Positions 1 to 6,875 of a stretch of DNA of 12,296 nt are shown one piece after another. The notes below the pieces were generated by a model. That model saw only the letters and a list, made by a program, of their open reading frames with translations. It was not told the origin of the DNA and did not search any database. The first letter of the stretch is position 1. Every line of letters begins with the position of its first letter. Source of the DNA: CAYSXY01 sp964435165 (GTDB taxonomy: Bacteria > Pseudomonadota > Alphaproteobacteria > Rickettsiales > RI-342); contig CAYSXY010000055.1 in assembly GCA_964435165.1 (NCBI GenBank), forward strand, positions 1 to 12,296, written 5' to 3'. Made by a program: the position numbers and the translations under genes.

Positions 1-15
1 AGCCTAACATTTCTT

Positions 16-56
16 AAAAAAAAGCCCCGAACAATTGCATGATGTTCGGGGCTTTT
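16..56 (-). terminator. Rho-independent terminator of the GH114 gene
   Basis: A perfect inverted repeat (GCCCCGAAC at 24-32 with GTTCGGGGC at 44-52, extended by A/T pairs to 20-56) encloses an 11-nt loop. Read on the minus strand the stem is followed by eight T residues (complement of the A run 16-23), and it begins 4 nt after the stop codon of the minus-strand gene that ends at 60. On the plus strand only four T follow the stem, so it is mainly a minus-strand terminator with possible weak bidirectional action. Confidence 0.93.
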
Positions 57-59
57 GTG

Positions 60-1466
60 TTACTGCGTTACGGTGACGATGACGATGCCATTGACATAGC
101 CACCACCGGTTGTCTCGCCCATGGCAGGCACCAGAATGATGCCGGCGAGCGGATCCGAAGGTGGACTCACCAATTCTAGCCCCGGAGCAGGCCAAATGCC
201 GAAAGCTTCGAGGAATCGACGATCTAGCTGACGGTAGTTGCCGTTTGCTTGATCGAAATGAAGAGGAGTGGCTCCGTCTTTATTGATCCAGACATCAACT
301 AACGTCAGTGTCGTTTCTATGCGTGCGCCTGAGGGATAGGTTTCCCAAGACTGCATAGTAACTGACAACGTGAATGCCGGATTTGGTACACCGATGACAG
401 AAAACAATTCCTCTACCGAGTTGGCGGTGCCGAGGATGCTTTCTGGTGTTGTTACGGTGGTTGGCTCGCTTGTTGCTTGCCCCAATTCCAAGTCCCAGCA
501 ATAGGTCATGCCGCGCCCGTCAAGGGCGTAGGGGGCATGAGCCGAGGTAAAACCAAGGCTGGTTGTGTAGTCGCAGAAGTCCTGTGGAGCAGTTTCATAC
601 TCCATGTGGAATACTGCCTTACCCGATTCGATGAACGGTAACAAATCGGCACACTCATTATAAAGCATGCATGATTCGTTCACGGCGAAGTCGAAATGCG
701 GTTCCAGTTGTGGAACCAGTTCCACGGCGTTCTTCAACCCGATGGACAGACCACGGTCATGGGCTTCATCTGCCAGCCATGTCAGGAACTCAACCGTATC
801 TTGGCGTGTGATGGCGGGGCTGATACCGACTTCATCAATGCCGTATAGCTCATAATAAAGATAGACATCCACATTGTCTGGATCAATGCCATCACATCCC
901 TTCTCGGCAGCAAGGTCGAGGCGGTTAACGAGGATGGTACGTATTTCCTCGGTGCGGAAATCCACCCATTTCTCATCTTCCCAATCATCTAGCTGGTTGC
1001 CAAGATGTTGTTCTGGGAAGTCGCCCGCGTCTGGTCGCCAGCCTTCAAAGGCGGTGCTGAAGTAGCAGATGACATGGTAGCCGTCATCTTGCCACCCGGC
1101 GATGCGTGACGCTGAATTGTCAAAGAGATCTACACCTAGCACGTCAATCCCCGCTGGGGGATTTACGGAGCCTTGCAGTTGCCAGTGCCAGCTGGTGCCC
1201 GGCAGCGGCTGCCAGATTGAGACTTCCGTTTGCGCAGGTGGTTCCGTTGGTGGAGTCTGCGTCGCTGGAGTCTTGTCCGTCAATGAAACGCGGATTGGTG
1301 TATCCGTTATTTGAACCTGTGTTGCAGGTTCCACGTTCTCCAGCACGGGGCTGGAGCCGATTATGATGTAGTAGGCGAAGCCGACTACAAACGTTAAGAT
1401 CACACTCGCCACGAGCGTGATCACCAACCAGCGCATGAAGCGCGCGAGCTGGCGTAAAAATTTCAT
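60..1466 (-). CDS. Membrane-anchored GH114-family glycosidase (endo-alpha-1,4-polygalactosaminidase-like)
   Basis: The 468-residue protein begins with a basic N-terminus and one hydrophobic segment (about residues 11-37), giving an inner-membrane anchor with the rest outside the cytoplasm. A Pro/Thr-rich linker (about 46-82) leads to a TIM-barrel-like domain at about 84-325. That domain has features of the GH114/DUF297 family: WHWQLQG near 94, GVDLFDN near 111, CYFS near 134 and the family-typical CDGIDPDNVD near 191, then SIGLKN near 241 and a Cys-containing barrel end. Known members cut galactosamine-rich exopolysaccharides, and the hydrolase domain of PelA is related. The domain at about 345-468 is beta-rich and I do not recognise it. 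The ATG start has AGGA 7 nt upstream. The gene has its own promoter downstream of mfd and its own terminator. The family is fairly sure; the substrate is inferred. Confidence 0.82.
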   Translation of the reverse strand: MKFLRQLARFMRWLVITLVASVILTFVVGFAYYIIIGSSPVLENVEPATQVQITDTPIRVSLTDKTPATQTPPTEPPAQTEVSIWQPLPGTSWHWQLQGSVNPPAGIDVLGVDLFDNSASRIAGWQDDGYHVICYFSTAFEGWRPDAGDFPEQHLGNQLDDWEDEKWVDFRTEEIRTILVNRLDLAAEKGCDGIDPDNVDVYLYYELYGIDEVGISPAITRQDTVEFLTWLADEAHDRGLSIGLKNAVELVPQLEPHFDFAVNESCMLYNECADLLPFIESGKAVFHMEYETAPQDFCDYTTSLGFTSAHAPYALDGRGMTYCWDLELGQATSEPTTVTTPESILGTANSVEELFSVIGVPNPAFTLSVTMQSWETYPSGARIETTLTLVDVWINKDGATPLHFDQANGNYRQLDRRFLEAFGIWPAPGLELVSPPSDPLAGIILVPAMGETTGGGYVNGIVIVTVTQ

Positions 1467-1479
1467 TAGGTTTTCCTAA
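1466..1479 (-). promoter_or_regulatory. Ribosome binding site in a small hairpin overlapping the GH114 start codon
   Basis: On the minus strand TTAGG-AAAA-CCTAA is a perfect 5-bp inverted repeat. It contains the Shine-Dalgarno AGGA (1474-1477), and its 3' arm ends on the A of the ATG at 1466. If it forms, it would partly hide the ribosome binding site. A ribosome translating the upstream leader frame, whose stop TAA overlaps the ATG, would open it. The stem is short, so the regulatory role is inference. Confidence 0.4.
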
Positions 1480-1564
1480 CACTCACTGAACAGAGATATT
1501 TGCAGCGTGTGATGGGCAACGAGACATACGTGTCTCGATACAATCTTGTCATGATCATGCGCAT
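1466..1564 (-). CDS. Possible 32-residue leader peptide, stop overlapping the GH114 start
   Basis: A short frame opens with ATG CGC ATG at 1564 and ends with TAA at 1468-1466, so stop and next start share one base (TAATG), a typical arrangement for translational coupling. The peptide is basic (six Arg, two Lys, two Cys) and matches nothing I know. An AGGAGG motif lies upstream at 1583-1588, but 18 nt from the first ATG, longer than usual. ATT at 1570 would be better spaced but is a rare start. The frame lies inside the predicted leader transcript. It could be chance, because a 33-codon open frame is not statistically striking. Confidence 0.28.
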   Translation of the reverse strand: MRMIMTRLYRDTYVSLPITRCKYLCSVSVRKT

Positions 1565-1569
1565 GACAA
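1520..1569 (-). promoter_or_regulatory. Two adjacent inverted repeats in the GH114 leader
   Basis: The first is CGAGACA/TGTCTCG (1520-1526 with 1531-1537), a perfect 7-bp stem around a 4-nt loop. The second is TTGTCATG/CATGACAA (1546-1553 with 1562-1569), a perfect 8-bp stem with an 8-nt spacer that contains further palindromes such as CATGATCATG. Both lie between the promoter and the gene, so they would be transcribed, but as DNA they could also be repressor sites. Neither is followed by a T run, so they are not intrinsic terminators. Confidence 0.55.
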
Positions 1570-1582
1570 TGAGAGGGGATTT

Positions 1583-1588
1583 CCTCCT
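1583..1588 (-). promoter_or_regulatory. Strong Shine-Dalgarno-like motif in the GH114 leader
   Basis: AGGAGG on the minus strand lies 117 nt before the GH114 start, where no recognised gene follows closely. It can pair with a CCTC run just downstream (GAGG with CCTC around a 6-nt loop). It may serve the putative leader peptide, or be part of an RNA fold in the leader. Confidence 0.35.
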
Positions 1589-1621
1589 AAGCCCTTATCA
1601 CAAAAGCTAACAAACGCGCGG

Positions 1622-1650
1622 ATTGTAGCACAAATGTTGTTTTATTTCAA
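1622..1650 (-). promoter_or_regulatory. Sigma-70-type promoter for the GH114 gene
   Basis: On the minus strand TTGAAA (1645-1650) is followed after exactly 17 nt by TACAAT (1622-1627), with the extended -10 element TG one base upstream of the -10. Each hexamer differs from consensus by a single base. It lies 26 nt past the mfd stop codon, in an A/T-rich stretch, and predicts a start near 1615 and a leader of about 150 nt. This argues that the GH114 gene is transcribed independently of sdhE-mfd. Confidence 0.75.
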
Positions 1651-1675
1651 CTATTAATGATCAATGGCTGCATCG

Positions 1676-4600
1676 TTACTGCTTCGTTAGCTGTTGCAGT
1701 TGCTCTAAGCCTTTGCGGATGCCTTTGAGGCGGTTGGCGGCGGTTTTCCATTCACGCATGAGGACGAGTTTTTGGTCCGGGCGCAGTTTGACATCGTCCG
1801 GGTGTTTGCGCAGGTAATCGATCAATAATTCCGGCTTTAGCACGTCATTATGGCGGAAGCTGATGACGGCACCTTTGGGGCCGGCATCAATTTTTTCGAT
1901 GCCGAGGCTGCGGCAGGTTTGCTTGAGGGCCACCACATCGAGCAGGTTTTGCATTTCGTCCGGCATGGGGCCGAAGCGATCGACCATTTCAGCGGCAAAG
2001 GCATCCAGCTCATCTTGTGTAGGCAGGGAGGCGGCGCGGCGATAGAGGCCTAAGCGCAGTGAAAGATCATCGACATAGGTCTCCGGAATGAGGACTGGCA
2101 TGCCCAGATTGATGGTTGGGCTCCAGCTATCGCCATCGGACGCATTGCTGGTAGAGCCTTCCTGATTGGCCTTGGCGGCTTCCACGGCTTCTTCCAGCAT
2201 TTGCTGGTAAAGCTCGACCCCAACTTCTTTAATATGACCGCTTTGCTCTTCACCCAGCACGTTGCCGAAGCCGCGAATATCCATATCATGACTGGCGATG
2301 GTGAAGCCGGCACCAAGAGCATCAAGCTGTTGCATGACTTCCAGCCGCTTGAGGGCGTTTTTGGTCAGATTAACGCCGTGCGGCAGGGTGAGATACGCAT
2401 AGGCGCGGGTTTTGCTGCGACCCACACGCCCGCGAATCTGGTAGAGCTGTGACAAGCCAAAGAGATGCGCCTTGTGGACAATCATAGTGTTGGCATTGGG
2501 CACATCCAGGCCGGATTCAATAATGTTGGTGGCAATGAGCATCTGGAATTTGCCGTCGTAAAAGGCATTCATGATGTCATCCAACTGGGTGGCGCTCATC
2601 TGACCATGGGCGGTCTGGTAGGTAATTTCCGGCACCAGCTCCTTCATTTTGGCGGCGACATCGGCCAGATCTTTGATGCGTGGGCAGACATAAAATATTT
2701 GCCCGCCGCGGAAATGTTCACGCAGGATGGCCTCGCGCAGCACCACCGGATCGTAGGGCATGACGAAGGTGCGGATCGCCAACCGGTCTACCGGTGGGGT
2801 GGTGATGAGGCTGAGTTCTTTAATGCCGCTGAGAGACAATTGCAATGTGCGTGGAATAGGCGTGGCGGAGAGTGTGAGTACATGGACGTTGGCACGCAAT
2901 TGCTTGAGTCGTTCTTTTTGCTTCACGCCAAAATGCTGTTCTTCATCGACAATCAGCAGGCCTAAGCGGTGGAACTGGATGCTTTCTGCCAGCAATGCAT
3001 GGGTGCCGACGACAATATCCACTTCGCCCTCGGCAATGGCTTCTTTGACTTTTTTCGCTTTGGTCGGGCTGACAAGGCGTGAGAGTTGAGCAATGCGGTA
3101 TGGCAATCCTGCAAAGCGCTCAACTAAAGTTTGATAATGCTGACGGGCGAGGAGAGTGGTGGGGCAGACGAGGGCAACCTGATGACGTTTGCCCCCGGTC
3201 TCGCCTTCTGGCTCGCCCATGGGGCGTAGCTCAGGGCTGGCGCAATCTGCTGACTGCGCTTCTTTATCATTAGAAACGCTGAGGACGGAGCTAAGGGCTG
3301 GCACGGCCTGCTGGCTGTGCTCTAAGCCTTTATCTATTTGCTCAGGGCTGGCGCAGGAATTGTCTTCTTGGCCTCCGGTATTCGCTTTGCTCATCCCATG
3401 AGGCTGGCTCAAGGCTACTGACTGCGCTTCTTTACCATAATCGGTCGCGGTGGGAGCGGCGGCGATGAAGGCGGCGCGCAGGGCGACTTCGGTTTTGCCA
3501 AACCCAACATCGCCACAGATGAGTCGATCCATCGGTTTGTCACTGGACAGGTCGACCATGACATCATGAATGGCCTGAAGCTGGTCTTCAGTCTCAACAA
3601 AGGGAAACCGGGCACAGAATTCATCATAGAGCCCTTCCGGCGGGGTGAAATCCGGGCCTTTGGCCAAGGCGCGTTCAGCGGCGATTTGCAGTAACGCATC
3701 GGCCGCCATTTTGATGCGTTCTTTGAGTTTGGCTTTGCGTGCCTGCCAGGCGACGCCGCCCAGCTTGTCTAGCTGGACGCCGTCTTCGTCCGAGCCGAAG
3801 CGACTGATAACCTCAGCATTTTCCACAGGCACGAACAGTCGGTCTCCATCGCGGTAGCTCAGGCGCAGGCAGTCATGCGGGGCGCCGGCGGCCGTGACGG
3901 TCTCCAGGCCGTCAAAGCGACCAATGCCATGTTCGTCATGGACGATGAGCTCGCCTTCGGTCAGGCTGGCGGCTTCATCAAAAAAGGCGGCGGTGTTTTT
4001 CTTTTTACGTGTCTGGCGAATAATTCGCTCGCCAAACATATCCTGCTCGGTGAGCAGGGTAAAATTGCCGCCACTAAAGCCGGATTCAATCGGCAGTACC
4101 ATTAAGCCGATGGATTTGCCTTTGACTTTGCTGCGCTCAGCCCAGCCATCTAATGCGATGCAGAATGCATCACGTTCTTCCAGCAGGTGACGTATGCGTT
4201 CGCGCGATCCGTTCGAATAGCAGGCAATGAGTGCGCGCTTGCCTTGCGATTGCTGATTGCGCAGATAGGTAAGAATAGCATCAAGAAGCGAATCGCGGTT
4301 GCCGGATGCTGTGCCGGTTTTGCGTTCTTTGGCAAAATTGTAGGAAGGAGACAGTTGCAGGTCGAGTGCCGGATGTTCATCATTTTCCTGTTTTTCAACG
4401 ATCAGGTTCGTCGCTCCTGCCGGTGCATCAAAAGACGATAATTGATAGCCACCATGCGTGTTTATTCGGTCGATCAGTTCCTGTTCTGACAGATAGAGCG
4501 CGGTGGGCGGCAGTGGGTGGTAGGCTTCAGCCTCTCCCACTTTTTTACCGGTGTAGGACTGGCGCGCATCATAATAGTCGGCAATGAGTTCCAGCCGATT

Positions 4601-5521
4601 GCGCATCGCGTCCGTGGCCAGATGATCAACAATGAGTGGTGTTTGCGGCAGGTAGTCGAACAGGGTATCCATGCGCTCTACAAACAGCGGCAGCCAATGC
4701 TCCATCCCCTGTTGTTTTCGTCCGTCAGAGATGGCTTCATACAGGCTATGACCATGTGCTGCGCCAAATGCCTCGCGAAACCCTTTGCGAAAACGGGCGA
4801 TGCTATCGTCATCAAGCATCACTTCGTTGGCGGGTAGGAGTGAGAGTTCATTGAGCGCATCTTCACTTGTTTGCTTGAGCGGATCGAAGCGGTGCAGGCT
4901 TTCCACCTCATCGCCAAAGCAATCCAGGCGCACACCATCCTCGCCACCGGCGGGGAATATATCGATAATACTGCCGCGCATGGCGAATTCACCCGGTTCC
5001 ATGACCTTGCCGATGCGGGTGTAGCCATGGCGGGTGAGGAAAGCCGCGAGGCTCTCGCGGTCTAATTCATCACCGGGACGGATACGATAGGCTTCTTCTG
5101 TCAGATGTTCGCGTGGTGGAACGCGTTGTAGCAACGCATTGACCGTTGTGAGAATCGCTGCAGGTTGGGTATGTGAGAGCGTTGGAATGCGCGTGAGGGC
5201 ATCAATGCGTTCGCTGATAATGATCGGGTGCGGCGAGACACGATCATAAGGCAGGCAATCCCAGGCTGGCAGGGATATGATGAGTGTGTTGGGCGCAAAA
5301 AAGCCCAGACTATCACGCATGGCGGCCATGCGTGTGTCATCGCGGGCGACATAGAGCATGGGGCATTGACGTTGATGCAGCAACTCGCTGAAGGCGAGGG
5401 CATAAGCACCTTCCGGCAATGAAGAGACCGGGGTGAGCGATGGCTGCGCTATACGCATGCTATCTTCAGCGGCGCTGCCCTCTGTTGTCTCTTCCATCAC
5501 ACTGGTCGCGGCAGAGGTCAT
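1676..5521 (-). CDS. mfd: Transcription-repair coupling factor Mfd
   Basis: This 1281-residue protein removes RNA polymerase stalled at DNA lesions and recruits UvrA. An N-terminal UvrB-homology region occupies about 30-350. The RNA-polymerase-interacting domain lies around 520-600 (IVHDEHGIGRFDGLE). The SF2 translocase core has Walker A GDVGFGKTE at 670-678, motif Ia CPTTLLARQH near 786, motif II DEEQ at 859-862, motif III SATPIPRT near 885, and IRGRVGR near 1029. The C-terminal TRCF domain follows from about 1135. The E. coli protein has 1148 residues. Most of the excess is a repetitive insertion at about 691-779, plus a short N-terminal extension. The gene overlaps sdhE by 4 nt (ATGA), so it is co-transcribed and probably translationally coupled. 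No terminator follows the stop codon. Confidence 0.97.
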   Translation of the reverse strand: MTSAATSVMEETTEGSAAEDSMRIAQPSLTPVSSLPEGAYALAFSELLHQRQCPMLYVARDDTRMAAMRDSLGFFAPNTLIISLPAWDCLPYDRVSPHPIIISERIDALTRIPTLSHTQPAAILTTVNALLQRVPPREHLTEEAYRIRPGDELDRESLAAFLTRHGYTRIGKVMEPGEFAMRGSIIDIFPAGGEDGVRLDCFGDEVESLHRFDPLKQTSEDALNELSLLPANEVMLDDDSIARFRKGFREAFGAAHGHSLYEAISDGRKQQGMEHWLPLFVERMDTLFDYLPQTPLIVDHLATDAMRNRLELIADYYDARQSYTGKKVGEAEAYHPLPPTALYLSEQELIDRINTHGGYQLSSFDAPAGATNLIVEKQENDEHPALDLQLSPSYNFAKERKTGTASGNRDSLLDAILTYLRNQQSQGKRALIACYSNGSRERIRHLLEERDAFCIALDGWAERSKVKGKSIGLMVLPIESGFSGGNFTLLTEQDMFGERIIRQTRKKKNTAAFFDEAASLTEGELIVHDEHGIGRFDGLETVTAAGAPHDCLRLSYRDGDRLFVPVENAEVISRFGSDEDGVQLDKLGGVAWQARKAKLKERIKMAADALLQIAAERALAKGPDFTPPEGLYDEFCARFPFVETEDQLQAIHDVMVDLSSDKPMDRLICGDVGFGKTEVALRAAFIAAAPTATDYGKEAQSVALSQPHGMSKANTGGQEDNSCASPEQIDKGLEHSQQAVPALSSVLSVSNDKEAQSADCASPELRPMGEPEGETGGKRHQVALVCPTTLLARQHYQTLVERFAGLPYRIAQLSRLVSPTKAKKVKEAIAEGEVDIVVGTHALLAESIQFHRLGLLIVDEEQHFGVKQKERLKQLRANVHVLTLSATPIPRTLQLSLSGIKELSLITTPPVDRLAIRTFVMPYDPVVLREAILREHFRGGQIFYVCPRIKDLADVAAKMKELVPEITYQTAHGQMSATQLDDIMNAFYDGKFQMLIATNIIESGLDVPNANTMIVHKAHLFGLSQLYQIRGRVGRSKTRAYAYLTLPHGVNLTKNALKRLEVMQQLDALGAGFTIASHDMDIRGFGNVLGEEQSGHIKEVGVELYQQMLEEAVEAAKANQEGSTSNASDGDSWSPTINLGMPVLIPETYVDDLSLRLGLYRRAASLPTQDELDAFAAEMVDRFGPMPDEMQNLLDVVALKQTCRSLGIEKIDAGPKGAVISFRHNDVLKPELLIDYLRKHPDDVKLRPDQKLVLMREWKTAANRLKGIRKGLEQLQQLTKQ
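3185..3451 (-). repeat. In-frame repetitive, palindrome-containing insertion within mfd
   Basis: This segment encodes about 89 residues (691-779) placed where E. coli Mfd has only a few, between the Walker A helix and motif Ia. It is built of degenerate copies of one unit. A 17-bp block is repeated exactly at 3250-3266 and 3418-3434 (AAAGAAGCGCAGTCAG on the minus strand). A 16-bp block is repeated exactly at 3229-3244 and 3340-3355 (TGCGCCAGCCCTGAGC), with a 13/16 copy at 3290-3305. The encoded peptide repeats KEAQS, CASPE and TGG. Two copies keep a stem (GCGCA/TGCGC at 3240-3259; GCAC/GTGC at 3301-3320) through a paired base change. The reading frame stays open throughout. Confidence 0.8.
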
Positions 5522-5841
5522 GCGCCGTCTCTGCCGCGTTGCACATGGCTGCCGACATCAAAGCGAAGCAATTGTTGAAAGACCGGGTTTTGCTGGAGGT
5601 GCTCCGGAGCCGCTACTTTTGCCGTCAGCCATTGGAAGAGATCGGCGTCATCCTCATTCAAAATAGCCTCGAACTGTCGCAAGGCGGCGTCGTCCATGTC
5701 ATTGAGATGCTGATCACAGAAAAAACCGAGAATAATGTCGGTTTCCTTGCAGCCGCGATGCCAGCTTTGATAACGAAGGCGGCGGCGCAGCAGGTCTGTG
5801 TCGTCATGATCGTTTGCGGCAGGTGGAGAAGGTGGATGCAT
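5518..5841 (-). CDS. sdhE: Succinate dehydrogenase flavinylation factor SdhE (SDHAF2/YgfY family)
   Basis: The 107-residue cytoplasmic protein matches the SdhE/DUF339 family, which helps attach FAD covalently to the SdhA subunit of succinate dehydrogenase. Seen here are the family start RRRLRYQSWHRGCKETD (about 19-35) with the conserved RGxxE motif at 29-33, the helix DIILGFF, and the later DADLFQWL (about 65-72) typical of the fold. The first 18 residues (Pro/Asp-rich) and the last 15 lie outside the usual core. The ATG has a weak GGAA upstream. The stop TGA overlaps the mfd start as ATGA. The sdhE-mfd order is common in alphaproteobacteria. Confidence 0.93.
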   Translation of the reverse strand: MHPPSPPAANDHDDTDLLRRRLRYQSWHRGCKETDIILGFFCDQHLNDMDDAALRQFEAILNEDDADLFQWLTAKVAAPEHLQQNPVFQQLLRFDVGSHVQRGRDGA

Positions 5842-5867
5842 GGCGCTTTATATTCCGAAGCTGATAG

Positions 5868-5873
5868 ATTATA
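5868..5873 (-). promoter_or_regulatory. Candidate -10 box for the sdhE-mfd operon
   Basis: A perfect TATAAT is present on the minus strand, 26 nt before the sdhE ATG, predicting a leader of about 20 nt. I see no good -35 hexamer at 16-18 nt upstream, so the promoter would be weak, activator-dependent or use another sigma factor. The space up to the plus-strand PAS gene is short, so both divergent promoters must share this region. Confidence 0.38.
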
Positions 5874-5969
5874 GATAGCAATAACAAGGTCGCATTGTGT
5901 AGGCTTATTCACCCTCTAAGACAAGGAAAACAGCCGTTGGCACCACAACAAGGAAGCACTGATACCGGT

Positions 5970-6863
5970 ATGATGCGCGTGGCGCAGGTCAATCAAGAGC
6001 AGCGGTTTCGTATTCTGGCGGCAAATACCGGGATGGCGAGTCTGATGGGTTGTTCCGTTGAACGTTTGCTCACCCAGGATCTCGATGATCTGTTTCCTCG
6101 TGAGGTGCGCCAAACGCTGCGTGAGGAAGTGGATTTCAGTGATGGTGGGCCGGATGTGCGCGAGATTATCACCAAAATACCGCGCCTGACACTGGTGCGT
6201 AGTGATGGTGATGAATTGCCGGTGATGCTTAAGATGCACAGCTCCGGAGTGGATGGAACGGCGCAGCTTTATGATGTGATTATACGTCCTTCCGCGGCAG
6301 GAGAGGCCCGCAGCAGCCAGCATCGGCTGGCCTCTCATATGGCATTTCATACCGTTTCCAGTACCGATGCCTGGACGAACTTGCCTGATCGCACCAACTT
6401 TACGACCGATTTGACGACGGTGATTTCATTGATGAACCGTGACAAACAGGCCAAGGCGTGCCTGGCGGCGGTTAATATTACGAATTTGCAGGAGGTGCAG
6501 GATAAGCATGGCAATGATGCCGCCATGCGGTTGATGCGCACGGCAGGGCAGACCTGTATCAACAGCCTGCGTGGGCAGGATCGCGTGGCATTGGTGACGA
6601 AAAGTGGCCTGGGTTTGCTATTGTTGGATACGGATAAGGTACAGGCACCGGTGCCGATTAACCGGATGCGTATGTCACTGGCAGCGGCGGCGATTCTGGC
6701 AGATGGTGAATATATGGTGGCTCCGGCACCGGCTTATGCCCTGACGGAATTGTCCGTATCCGACGCACCAGCAGCGCTGATGAAGCAGTTGGACGAGCAG
6801 TTGAATGCGCGGTTGCTTAAGGCGGATGGGCATGAAATCAGCGAGCTTCGTATTGCCAGTTAA
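5970..6863 (+). CDS. PAS-domain protein with a degenerate GGDEF domain
   Basis: From ATG 5970 the protein has 297 residues. An N-terminal PAS-like region covers about 8-107 (NTGMASLMGCSVERLL, then DLFPREV, ending YDVIIRPS). A linker leads to a GGDEF-like domain at about 128-250: STDAWTNLPDRTNF matches the usual D-LTGLPNR segment, and VNITNLQEVQDKHGNDAAMRLM matches the D-D-FK-IND-GH region. The active-site Asp is replaced (AVNITN), and the GG(D/E)EF loop reads KSGLG. It should therefore not make cyclic di-GMP, and may bind GTP, act as a regulator or be structural. No membrane segment is seen. The start is uncertain: in-frame TTG codons at 5937 (AAGGA 9 nt upstream) and 5895 are alternatives. 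It lies directly upstream of the peptidase gene and was probably transcribed with it and recG. Confidence 0.75.
   Translation: MMRVAQVNQEQRFRILAANTGMASLMGCSVERLLTQDLDDLFPREVRQTLREEVDFSDGGPDVREIITKIPRLTLVRSDGDELPVMLKMHSSGVDGTAQLYDVIIRPSAAGEARSSQHRLASHMAFHTVSSTDAWTNLPDRTNFTTDLTTVISLMNRDKQAKACLAAVNITNLQEVQDKHGNDAAMRLMRTAGQTCINSLRGQDRVALVTKSGLGLLLLDTDKVQAPVPINRMRMSLAAAAILADGEYMVAPAPAYALTELSVSDAPAALMKQLDEQLNARLLKADGHEISELRIAS
6301..6336 (+). repeat. Inverted repeat in the PAS-GGDEF linker coding sequence
   Basis: GAGAGGCC (6301-6308) and GGCCTCTC (6329-6336) are perfect 8-bp complements. A second stem, AGCC/GGCT (6315-6318 with 6325-6328), sits inside on a 6-nt loop. It falls in the part encoding the interdomain linker. 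It could be chance, a trace of a small palindromic insertion, or an mRNA structure. Confidence 0.4.
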
Positions 6864-6875
6864 GTGAGGGGATGT

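Noticed and set aside
2465..2965. Plus-strand open frame of 166 codons inside mfd
   Set aside because: It is antisense to the conserved helicase motifs of mfd, which fully explain its openness.
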